Positions 51,990 to 63,603 of a DNA stretch of 64,000 nucleotides are shown in pieces. Numbering within the stretch: the first letter of the stretch is position 1; the number at the start of each line of letters is the position of its first letter. Under the pieces are notes generated by a model. It worked only from the letters and a program-made list of their open reading frames with translations, was not told where the DNA came from and did no database searches. The DNA is from Rubrobacter aplysinae (lineage in GTDB: Bacteria > Actinomycetota > Rubrobacteria > Rubrobacterales > Rubrobacteraceae): assembly GCF_001029505.1 (NCBI RefSeq), contig NZ_LEKH01000004.1, forward strand, positions 173,186 through 237,185. The letters run 5' to 3'. Both the position numbers and the translations under genes were made by a program.

Positions 51990-54203
51990 GTGACGGACAC
52001 GCAGACCAGAGGCGGTCAGCAACAAGAGCAGCAAGGGCAACAAGGGCAGCAAGCTCAACAGAACCAGCAGAACCAGCAGGAGCAGCAAGAGCAACAGAAC
52101 CGGCAGAGCCAGCAATCCCGGGGGCAGAACGGTGGGGAGAGCTCCGGTCAGGGCGGGCAGTCCGACGGGAACAACACGCCTGCCCGTCAGGGCTCTCAGG
52201 AGGATGACCGCACCTCGGCCCAGAAGCCCGAGGAGTACAGGTTCGCGAACAACATCCCCACGGACGAGACGGTACCCGAGCGGGCGTACCAGAACTACGT
52301 GTTGGAGTACGACGAGAACGACGCCGCCTTCTCGGGCAAGATCCCGGACGTTCTGCTAGACGTGCCCGTGGTCAAGGTCGACGAGATCAACTTCGAGCTC
52401 AACGATCTGAGGGCCAAGGTCGACCTGTACGCGGAGGTCCTGGACCTCGTCAAGCTCCAGGTCGGGGTGGACGCGTACCTGGGCAGGGTCAAGCTGGTGA
52501 TCCGGGGCGTCGAGGCGCAGGCGCTCTTGAAGGTCAGGCTAGACAACGTCACCGCGATCATAGACCGGGTGCTCACGACCATAGACCGCAACCCCCAGAT
52601 TATCGAGAAGCTGGTCGAGAGCGTGGGCTCGGCGGTCGAGGACGTGGGCTCCGGTGCGGGCTCCGCGCTCGAGGACGTCGGCCGGGGCGCCGGCTCGGCG
52701 GTCGAGGACGTGGGCGCGGGGGCCGGCCAGCTCGTCGGCGACGGCCTGAACTCCGCGGTCGAGGACATCGGTGAGGGTGCCGGTTCAGCGGTAGAGGATG
52801 TCGGTGAAGGAGCCGGCCAGCTCGTCGGTGAGGGCGTCAACTCGGCCGTACAGGACATCGGAGAGGGCGCGGGCTCCGCCGTCGAGGATGTCGGAGAAGG
52901 TGCTGGCTCCGCCGTGCAGGATCTCGGGGAGGGCGCAAGCTCCGCCGTGGAGAGCGTTGGCGAAGGCGCCGGCTCGGCCGTGCAGGATATAGGAGAAGGC
53001 GCTGGTTCTGCGGTCGAGGACGTCGGAGAAGGTGCGGGCACGGCCGTACAAGAGGTCGGCGAAGGAGCCGGCTCCGCCGTGGAAGACGTGGGCTCTGGAG
53101 CGGGCTCCGCGGTCCAGGAAGTCGGAGAAGGTGCGGGCTCGGCGGTCGAGGACGTAGGCTCCGGGGCGGGATCGGCCGTCGAGAGCACCGGTGAGGCCGT
53201 GGAGCAGGTCGGTGAAGGAGCCGGTTCCGCGGTAGAGAGCACTGGCGAGGCCGTAGAGCAGGTCGGAGAAGGCGCAGGTTCCGCCGTCGAGAGTACGGGC
53301 GAAGCGGTAGAGCAGGTCGGAGAAGGCGCTGGCTCGGCGGTCGAGGACGTCGGTTCCGGCGCCGGAGAGGCCGCCAGCGAGGTTGGCCAGGGCGCGGGCC
53401 AGGCCGTGGGTGAGGTCGGAGAAGGGGCCGGACAGGCCGCACAGCAGGCCGGAGAGGCGGCAAATCAGGCCGTCGAGGGCGTGAGCGAGACCGCCCAGCA
53501 GGCCACCCAGGAGCTAGGAGAAACCGCCCAGCAGGCCACGGATCAGGTCACCGATACCGCCCAGCAAGCGACGGAGCAAGTGGCAGACACGGCGCAACAG
53601 GCTACCGAACAGGCCGCCGACACCGCTCAACAAGCAACGGAGCAGGCTACCGATACCGCCCAACAGGCCACCGAGCAGGCCACGGATACGGCGCAGCAGG
53701 CTACGGGCGAGGTAGCGGATACGGCTCAACAAGCCGCCGGAGAAGCCACCAGTACCGTTGAGCAAACTACCCAGCAGGCAACCGACACTGCACAGCAGGT
53801 GACGGATCAGGCCACGGATACGGCGCAACAGGCCACTGAGCAGGCCACGGACACCGCCCAGCAGGCGACTGAACAAGCGGCGGATACTGCTCAGCAGGCT
53901 GCCGGCGAGGCGACCGAGACTGCCCAGGAGGCTACGGATACCGCCCAGCAAGCCGCAGGAGAGGCGGCCCAGACCGTGCAGCGTTCGGTGGACGAGTTCG
54001 GGAACATCCTGGAAACCACCTTGAACGAGAACGGCGAGGTGACGAGTGAGGATCTCGCCGGCAGCGTCTCCGAGTTGCCTATAGAAGAGGAGTACATAGA
54101 CGATCAGGGGCGGACCGTGAGCCGCGCGAAGGACGAGTCGGGTAACGTCTTCGAACAGGTGACCGATGACGACGGGAACTTTATAGAAGCGCGCCAGCTC
54201 TAA
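51990..54203 (+). CDS. Low-complexity 737-aa protein: Gln-rich head, new domain, two 11-residue repeat tracts
   Basis: No known family covers this protein. Residues 1-70 are Gln-rich (QQEQQGQQGQQAQQ). Residues about 118-210 form a ~92-residue domain shared with the protein at 57775 (47 of 92 identical in an ungapped eye alignment). Residues about 211-500 repeat VGEGAGSAVED-like 11-mers, residues about 501-655 repeat TAQQATEQATD-like 11-mers that resemble group 3 LEA repeats without their lysines, and the tail (about 660-737) has DxxGN-type strand repeats (DEFGNILETTLNENG). 11-residue periods form amphipathic helices that lie on lipid surfaces. The GTG start follows AAAGGGGTAGAG. Probably the scaffold protein of the operon that continues to 56342. 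Confidence 0.85.
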   Translation: MTDTQTRGGQQQEQQGQQGQQAQQNQQNQQEQQEQQNRQSQQSRGQNGGESSGQGGQSDGNNTPARQGSQEDDRTSAQKPEEYRFANNIPTDETVPERAYQNYVLEYDENDAAFSGKIPDVLLDVPVVKVDEINFELNDLRAKVDLYAEVLDLVKLQVGVDAYLGRVKLVIRGVEAQALLKVRLDNVTAIIDRVLTTIDRNPQIIEKLVESVGSAVEDVGSGAGSALEDVGRGAGSAVEDVGAGAGQLVGDGLNSAVEDIGEGAGSAVEDVGEGAGQLVGEGVNSAVQDIGEGAGSAVEDVGEGAGSAVQDLGEGASSAVESVGEGAGSAVQDIGEGAGSAVEDVGEGAGTAVQEVGEGAGSAVEDVGSGAGSAVQEVGEGAGSAVEDVGSGAGSAVESTGEAVEQVGEGAGSAVESTGEAVEQVGEGAGSAVESTGEAVEQVGEGAGSAVEDVGSGAGEAASEVGQGAGQAVGEVGEGAGQAAQQAGEAANQAVEGVSETAQQATQELGETAQQATDQVTDTAQQATEQVADTAQQATEQAADTAQQATEQATDTAQQATEQATDTAQQATGEVADTAQQAAGEATSTVEQTTQQATDTAQQVTDQATDTAQQATEQATDTAQQATEQAADTAQQAAGEATETAQEATDTAQQAAGEAAQTVQRSVDEFGNILETTLNENGEVTSEDLAGSVSELPIEEEYIDDQGRTVSRAKDESGNVFEQVTDDDGNFIEARQL
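52620..53486 (+). repeat. 33-bp coding repeat, GAGSAVEDVGE type
   Basis: About 26 degenerate units of 33 bp encoding the 11-mer VGEGAGSAVED and variants (QDIGEGAGSAV, VESTGEAVEQV). The third codon positions vary, so copies are diverged rather than freshly duplicated. Confidence 0.85.
53490..53960 (+). repeat. 33-bp coding repeat, TAQQATEQATD type
   Basis: About 14 units of 33 bp encoding TAQQATEQATD and variants (TAQQATEQVAD, TAQQAAGEATS). It adjoins the preceding repeat tract and has the same period but a different sequence. Confidence 0.85.
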
Positions 54204-54248
54204 ACGTGTGGCGAGCATCGAAACGGAGAGAAGCCGAGAGGAGAAGGG

Positions 54249-55016
54249 GTGACCGAGAGACAGCCTGACGAGGCGCTGGAGAAGCTGAACCAGGGCATAC
54301 GGGAGTCGCGGCAGTCCATGCAGCGCCAGACGATGGAGCTCGCCCAGGAGTACTTCGGTGATTCCGTGGAGGGGCTCAAGAAGCAGATAAAGGAGAGCCG
54401 CGCCACGGTGGAGGGCTTGCCGGAGCAGCTACCCGGCGGCCAGGAAGAGTCGTTCCAGATGCTCTTCCAGGAGCTGATGAACAGCTACTCCAAGATCGAG
54501 AACTGCCTGCAGGAGGCGGAGAACGAGGTCGCCTCTCTCGATACCGAGAGCCTGCGGCGGCAGGGCGAGGTCGAGGCCTCCGAGGCCGCGCTCCGCGAGG
54601 CGCGGGAGCATGGCGTGGACCTTACACAGGTCGAGGGCTCCGGGGAGGAAGGCCGGGTACTCGTCGAGGACGTCAAGGACGCGGCGCCGGAGGCCTCCGA
54701 CGCGGCCCGTCGCGAGGCCGAGAAGCGTGGCGTGGACCTCTCCGAGGTGGAAGCTAGCGGGGCCGGGGGCAGGATCATCGTCAGCGACGTGGTCGAGTTC
54801 GCGGACAGCAGGGCCGCCTCTGAAGCCTCAGAGGCCTCGGAGGCCACGAACGGCCAGATGGCAGAGTCCTCCAACGAGGCCTCTCGGGGAGCCGCCAGGG
54901 TCACGAGCGCCGCCCGCAGGAAAGCCGAGGACCTCGGCATAGACCTTACCGGGATAGAAGGCTCCGGGGCGGACGGTCTCGTTACCCTCAAAGACGTAGT
55001 GGGCGCCGACCGATGA
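54249..55016 (+). CDS. Coiled-coil protein with three E3-binding (PSBD) domains
   Basis: A 255-aa protein. Residues 1-100 are a helical domain (MELAQEYFGDSVEGLKKQI, FQELMNSYSKIENCLQEAE) related to the N-terminus of the protein at 55398. Three peripheral subunit-binding domains follow, each about 35 residues: AALREAREHGVDLTQVEGSG (109-143), REAEKRGVDLSEVEASGAGG (148-182) and AEDLGIDLTGIEGSGADG (218-252). They keep the GVDL-x-V/I-x-GSG-x-GR core used by E2 subunits to bind E3 or E1. No lipoyl domain or acyltransferase is present. The GTG start follows GAGGAGAAGG. Acting as an adaptor that holds partner enzymes is inferred. Confidence 0.8.
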   Translation: MTERQPDEALEKLNQGIRESRQSMQRQTMELAQEYFGDSVEGLKKQIKESRATVEGLPEQLPGGQEESFQMLFQELMNSYSKIENCLQEAENEVASLDTESLRRQGEVEASEAALREAREHGVDLTQVEGSGEEGRVLVEDVKDAAPEASDAARREAEKRGVDLSEVEASGAGGRIIVSDVVEFADSRAASEASEASEATNGQMAESSNEASRGAARVTSAARRKAEDLGIDLTGIEGSGADGLVTLKDVVGADR

Positions 55017-55303
55017 GCGGCGGCCGGCGAGAAGAGCGGGAGGAGCCGGATCTCGGGCTTTCCGCCCGCGCCAGCGCACGGAGCCTGCGTTTCGAGACGA
55101 CCTCCAAGGTAGAGACCGAATTCCGGGGCGACGTCTCCGAACGCTCCTTCTCCACGAGCCGGAGATATAACCTTCCAGCGGAGGTGCGGGAAGGCGTCGA
55201 GTACCACAACGCCGCCGCCGAGCGGCGGGACTCCGTGTGGACCGAGAACCACGAGAGAGCCGGGAGGAGTCTCGGAGGGCCTCGGAACGAGCAAACCGAA
55301 TAG
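55013..55303 (+). CDS. Small charged protein coupled to the PSBD gene
   Basis: A 96-aa, hydrophilic protein (MSGGRREEREEPDLGLSARA) with no recognisable family. Its start overlaps the stop of the PSBD protein (ATGA), so it is co-translated. A TTSKVETEFRGDVSERSFST-like strand-rich middle is followed by a charged tail. It may be a partner of the coiled-coil proteins. Function unknown. Confidence 0.6.
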   Translation: MSGGRREEREEPDLGLSARASARSLRFETTSKVETEFRGDVSERSFSTSRRYNLPAEVREGVEYHNAAAERRDSVWTENHERAGRSLGGPRNEQTE

Positions 55304-55397
55304 GGCCGGAAGAATAGTAAGGACCGTTCGTGCGCGGCACGGACCACAGGCGTTGAAAAGCCACGAAACTCCTTGTAAGAGGTAAAGAAGGGTAAAA

Positions 55398-56342
55398 ATG
55401 ACCGAACAGGCGCAGAACCTGCAAGAGCAGATCCAGGAGCAGACCCTACAGAGCGTCAGGGATTACTACAGTGAGACCCTCGGCCAAGTAAAGAATCAGC
55501 TCCAGAGCAGCAGCGAGCAGCTCGAAAACATAATGCAGCAGCTACCCGAAGAGAGCCAGCAAGAAGTTCAGCAGATGGTGGACTCCCTAAACTCCCTCGA
55601 GGAGTCCTTCGACCAGTCCGCCTCCGAGCAGGGAATCTCCGAGATGGTTGACCAGGCCACCGAACAGGCCCAGCAACAGGCCCAAGAGGCGGCGGACCAG
55701 GCGCAGGAGACAGTAACCGACGTGCTGGAGAGCGGCAGCGGCTTACTAGACGAGTATACGGACGATCAGGGCCAGACCGTGCAGCGCACCCTGGATGATT
55801 CGGGGAACATCGTACAGTCCACCCTCGACGAGGCGGGCAACGTCGTCAACGAAGAGGATCAGGGCAACCTCAGCGACCAGGAGCCCACGAGCGAGTATAC
55901 CGACGAGCAGGGAAACACGGTCCGCGAGTACACTGACGAGGCCGGCAACGTGATCCAACAGGTCCTGAACGATGTCGAGGAGCTGCTAGGTCTGGATATA
56001 AAGGGCACGACGGAGACGGTCACCGAGACCGCGCAACAGACCGCAGATCAGGCCACGCAACAGGTGGAGGACACCGCCGGGCAGGCCGTGGGACAGGCTA
56101 CCCAGGCCGTAGGCGGCCTCACCGGAGGGGGCCAAGAGCAAGGACAAGAGCAGGGTCAAGAGCAAGACGGGGAGCAGCAGGAGCAGGGCTCCGAGAGCGA
56201 GGAGGAGCAGCAGGAGCCGGAGGTTACGCAGGCCGCCGCGCAGAAGGCTCAAGAGCTCGGAGTGGACCTCTCCTCTATACAAGGCTCTGGCGCTGACGGA
56301 CGCATTACCGTCAAGGACGTTACGAGCGCCGCCAGCGGCTAG
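55398..56342 (+). CDS. Coiled-coil protein with DxxGN repeats and one PSBD
   Basis: A 314-aa protein. Residues 1-110 are helical and paralogous in pattern to 54249 (RDYYSETLGQVKNQLQSSSE). Residues about 119-190 carry DxxGN strand repeats (YTDDQGQTVQRTLDDSGN, EYTDEAGNVIQQVL) as in the tail of the 737-aa protein. A Gln/Glu-rich linker (about 210-275) includes TAQQTADQATQQVEDTA, an 11-mer like those of the 737-aa protein. Residues 276-310 are a PSBD (AQKAQELGVDLSSIQGSGAD). It is the last gene before a strong terminator. Shared modules link this product to its neighbours. Confidence 0.78.
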   Translation: MTEQAQNLQEQIQEQTLQSVRDYYSETLGQVKNQLQSSSEQLENIMQQLPEESQQEVQQMVDSLNSLEESFDQSASEQGISEMVDQATEQAQQQAQEAADQAQETVTDVLESGSGLLDEYTDDQGQTVQRTLDDSGNIVQSTLDEAGNVVNEEDQGNLSDQEPTSEYTDEQGNTVREYTDEAGNVIQQVLNDVEELLGLDIKGTTETVTETAQQTADQATQQVEDTAGQAVGQATQAVGGLTGGGQEQGQEQGQEQDGEQQEQGSESEEEQQEPEVTQAAAQKAQELGVDLSSIQGSGADGRITVKDVTSAASG

Positions 56343-56409
56343 GCCCGGCTGTTAGATCCGGTTGTCTAGCGCGAGGAAGCCGAAAGGTCTGTTTGTGCGG
56401 GGCTCGGGA

Positions 56410-56450
56410 GGCTGGCGGGAACCGGCGCTATGCCGGGTTCCCCGCCGGCC
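56410..56450 (+). terminator. Strong hairpin terminator of the scaffold operon
   Basis: GGCTGGCGGGAACCGGC pairs, with one-base bulges, with GCCGGGTTCCCCGCCGGCC across a five-base loop, then TTCCGTTT follows. It lies 68 bases after the 55398 stop. Confidence 0.75.
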
Positions 56451-56494
56451 TTCCGTTTACCTTCGGTGCCCCGGCGTGATTGGAGGAGGTTTGA

Positions 56495-56785
56495 ATGGCT
56501 GAAGTAGGAGCCGGCGGATCGAGGATACACGGAGACTACAAGAGACGCCTGGTCAAGGCGGCCCGGATGTACGCCATGTGTCAGAAGGCGGAGGTCGCAG
56601 AGCCGCTGGACGTGGTGGGGCTGGCCGTGGCCGCCTTCGAGGACATAACCCTTACCAAGTCCATGGTATTCGTGCGGGGCAACGAGCAGAACATAGAGGA
56701 TCTCGCCTGGGCCTTCAAAAACGCGAACTCGGCGGAAGAGTTCGAGCAGAGGGTCAAGGAGATAGGAGAGCCCGGGACGGGATAA
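56495..56785 (+). CDS. Small unknown protein (96 aa)
   Basis: A 96-aa, mostly helical protein (MAEVGAGGSRIHGDYKRRLV) with a conserved-looking YAMCQKAEVAEPLDVVGLAV segment. I do not recognise the family. The ATG follows GGAGGAGGTTTGA, a very strong site. It is downstream of the terminator and probably starts its own unit with 56872. No membrane segment. Confidence 0.65.
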   Translation: MAEVGAGGSRIHGDYKRRLVKAARMYAMCQKAEVAEPLDVVGLAVAAFEDITLTKSMVFVRGNEQNIEDLAWAFKNANSAEEFEQRVKEIGEPGTG

Positions 56786-56871
56786 AGAGCCCACGCCTCT
56801 AGGAGCCCGATACGAGGTATCATGGGTCCGCAAGAGAGGTGTGAACGGGGTGCGGACAGGGGAGGTCCTGG

Positions 56872-57180
56872 TTGCCCGAGGGGAGAGACGCCGGTTCCTG
56901 GGAGGGTCTTGAGGACCCCCGGATGTGGCGTTTGATGCTGGCCCGGCTACACCCGGATGCCGGGGGAGATGAGGAGTTGTTCGCCTTTGCGTGCGCCGTG
57001 AAGGAAGAGGTGCACCGCGAGAGGCCCCCGGTCAGAAGGGCCGCCGGTGCCCGCGGCGAGTCCCGGGCGCGTCACTGGGAGAGACGTGCCGCAGAGGGCT
57101 TCCTCGAGGACTGGCAGTGGGCCATGTCCTACTGGTCACTGCGTAACCGGGAGGCCCTCCGCAGCACCCGGCACCGCTAG
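56872..57180 (+). CDS. Short protein with a J-domain-like HPD motif
   Basis: A 102-aa protein. DPRMWRLMLARLHPDAGGDE (residues 15-34) followed by ELFAFACAVKEEV resembles helices II-III of a J domain with the HPD intact at 27-29. The rest is Arg-rich. The usual length of a J domain (about 65 residues) is not fully filled, so Hsp70 interaction is uncertain. The TTG start follows GGGGAGG by six bases. The second J-like protein in this cluster, after 50009. Confidence 0.6.
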   Translation: MPEGRDAGSWEGLEDPRMWRLMLARLHPDAGGDEELFAFACAVKEEVHRERPPVRRAAGARGESRARHWERRAAEGFLEDWQWAMSYWSLRNREALRSTRHR

Positions 57181-57250
57181 GTACGCGGCGGGCCCGCTAC
57201 ATCGGTTCTAGGAATCTCTCGTGTAGAAGTTCCCCGTAGGCGGTCCCTAC

Positions 57251-57517
57251 TTACTGCTGGGCCTGTTGCTGAGACTGTTGCTGGGCTTGCTGCATCCTCC
57301 TTATCTCGCTCCACACAATGTCTCCCGACTCCCGGAGCATGCGTATCGCCTCGCCTTGATCCGGATAGTTCAGCTCCATCATGCTCTGGACTTTTCTGAT
57401 GTCCGTTACCGCCTGCGCGAGATGCTGCTCCGGGCTGGCCTGCTGCTCCTGCTGGCTCTGTTGACTCTGTTGTGACTGCTGCTCTTGCTGGCCCTGTTGC
57501 TGGTTGCCCTGTGACAC
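57251..57517 (-). CDS. Gln-rich coiled-coil protein
   Basis: An 88-aa protein (SQGNQQQGQQEQQSQQSQQ at the N-terminus, then a small helical core AQAVTDIRKVQSMMELNYPD, then QQAQQQSQQQAQQ). The poly-Gln pattern resembles the head of the 737-aa protein. The start is probably GTG 57517 with AAAGG eight bases upstream; an in-frame ATG at 57541 has no ribosome binding site. On the strand opposite to its neighbours. Function unknown. Confidence 0.62.
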   Translation of the reverse strand: MSQGNQQQGQQEQQSQQSQQSQQEQQASPEQHLAQAVTDIRKVQSMMELNYPDQGEAIRMLRESGDIVWSEIRRMQQAQQQSQQQAQQ

Positions 57518-57774
57518 GTTTCTCTGCCTTTCTTGCCGCATACGCGGCGCATTGCGCGATCTACGCTGTTGGCTGCATTACTTATACCCGCTAACCCGGG
57601 GGAAAACACCCTCACCGCCCCCGCACGAGCCGGAGCAGGGCGATAAGCCTAGATGAGACCGTTAGCGGGTAAGCTCCTGGTAGGCCGTTCGAGCGTGGGC
57701 CCGGGAGTTGCGTTAGCCTGCGAGAGCGGCTTTGTGAGGATTATATTTGCGGTCCTTATGGAAGGAGAGGTGGG

Positions 57775-58410
57775 ATGTCATCTGAAGATAGAGGGGGACG
57801 CTCCGGGAGGTCTACCTCGTCAGAGGCGTCAGAGACGTCAGAGGTTTCAGAGGCACCGGAGGAGGCGGGCTCGCAGACGGGAAGTTCAGAGGGTTACGAA
57901 GGCTCGGGGTCGGACTATGCCCGGGCCGACCCTGACGTATTACTCGACGTTCCGAAGGTACACGTAGAGGAACTCAACCTGGAGGTGCAGGATCTCCAGG
58001 CCCAGGTCTCGCTGCGTACGCGGCTCTCCGATCTGCTGGAGATAGACGTGGGCCTCAACGTCTCGCTCGACACGGTCAAGCTAGAGACGAAGGGGGTAGA
58101 GGCCGAGGCCCAGCTAAAGGCCCGCCTGGAGAACGTGCAGGCCATGATCGAGCGCACCCTCTCCTCGGTAGATGCCAATCCCAGCCTCATCAAGGAGCTG
58201 ACGGAGCTCTCCAGAGGCGGCTCCCAGGGTGAGGGACAGGCCGCCCTGGAGGAGTCCGACTCCAGCAGGGAGGTTACCGAGGCGGCCATGAAGAAGGCGG
58301 AGGAGCTCGGCATGGACCCCTACTCGCTGCAGGGCACGGGCTCCAGGGGCCGCGTTATCTTCAGGGACGTGCAGCGCGCGGCTCGGGACTCTCGGGGGAG
58401 GCGCTCTTGA
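57775..58410 (+). CDS. New-domain protein with a C-terminal PSBD
   Basis: A 211-aa protein. Residues 1-50 are Ser/Glu-rich and disordered. Residues 52-143 are the same ~92-residue domain as in the 737-aa protein: DPDVLLDVPKVHVEELNLEV, RLSDLLEIDVGLNVSLDTVK and VEAEAQLKARLENVQAMIE. It ends with a peripheral subunit-binding domain at about 166-200 (MKKAEELGMDPYSLQGTGSR, then GRVIFRDV). The ATG follows GAAGGAGAGGTGGG. Joining the new domain to a PSBD on one chain links the 737-aa protein to the PSBD proteins. The new domain has no name known to me. Confidence 0.8.
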   Translation: MSSEDRGGRSGRSTSSEASETSEVSEAPEEAGSQTGSSEGYEGSGSDYARADPDVLLDVPKVHVEELNLEVQDLQAQVSLRTRLSDLLEIDVGLNVSLDTVKLETKGVEAEAQLKARLENVQAMIERTLSSVDANPSLIKELTELSRGGSQGEGQAALEESDSSREVTEAAMKKAEELGMDPYSLQGTGSRGRVIFRDVQRAARDSRGRRS

Positions 58411-58473
58411 TTCCCGCCGAACTACCGGGGCGCTCGTGCATTACAATACGGCTTATGAACAGGGGCAACAGCC

Positions 58474-58836
58474 ATGTCCGATAACAGGGAAGCCAGAGAA
58501 GCCAGAGAGTCCCACGAGAGTCGAGAGGGAGGCGAGTCTCCTGGGAGAAGCTCTGACCTCTTCTCGAACCCCAGGGTGCGGCGCGGCATAGAGTATATAC
58601 AGGGCGAGGAATTCAGAGAGGACCGCAAACGGTTCCAGCGCGGCGCCGGTGAGCGGCTGAAGAACATCCGGGATCGCTACCGCCAGAGGGGACGCACCCC
58701 AGAAGAGGTGGCCCGCGAGCGTGAGCTTTCGCTCCGGCTCGCCGAGGTCGAGGCCGAGGCTGCTGAGGCCAGGCTCAGGCTCTCCGAGCTGCTCGAAGAA
58801 GAGCGCAAGCTCCGCTCCGAGCTGGAGGCGTTGTAG
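58474..58836 (+). CDS. Coiled-coil protein with disordered head
   Basis: A 120-aa protein. The first 30 residues are Glu/Ser/Arg-rich (ESHESREGGESPGRSSD). Residues about 80-120 form a coiled coil (SLRLAEVEAEAAEARLRLSE, then LEEERKLRSELEAL). The ATG follows AGGGGCAACAGCC. A TACAAT (58442-58447) may be its -10. No family recognised. It closes the cluster before gltB. Confidence 0.65.
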   Translation: MSDNREAREARESHESREGGESPGRSSDLFSNPRVRRGIEYIQGEEFREDRKRFQRGAGERLKNIRDRYRQRGRTPEEVARERELSLRLAEVEAEAAEARLRLSELLEEERKLRSELEAL

Positions 58837-58946
58837 CATGAATAAACATACTTAGAAGGCGCGCCCGACGGCGCTAGAAGGGCGTGGCGGATCCGGTAGG
58901 AGTCTCTGGAACACGTGAATATTGATTCAAAAGCGGGGCTCTACCC

Positions 58947-58975
58947 TTGAGGTAAGGCTGAGGTTAGTGTAAAAA
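58947..58975 (+). promoter_or_regulatory. Promoter of gltB
   Basis: TTGAGG (58947-58952), 17-base spacer, TAAAAA (58970-58975). The predicted start is about 35 bases before the gltB start codon. Confidence 0.5.
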
Positions 58976-59016
58976 GACCTCTGCTCTGCTACCCGTTCGA
59001 CCCTCAGGAGGCGTTT

Positions 59017-63602
<4,586 letters not shown>

Positions 63603-63603
<1 letters not shown>

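Noticed and set aside
51702..52115. N-terminal extension of the CsbD-like gene containing a poly-Leu run
   Set aside because: The poly-Leu is the reverse complement of the Gln codons of the 737-aa gene; the GTG at 51701 with a ribosome binding site is the true start.
52295..53463. Long Pro/Ser- and Arg-rich minus-strand open frames over the repeat tract
   Set aside because: Produced by the 33-bp period of the plus-strand repeat gene, with no start signals.
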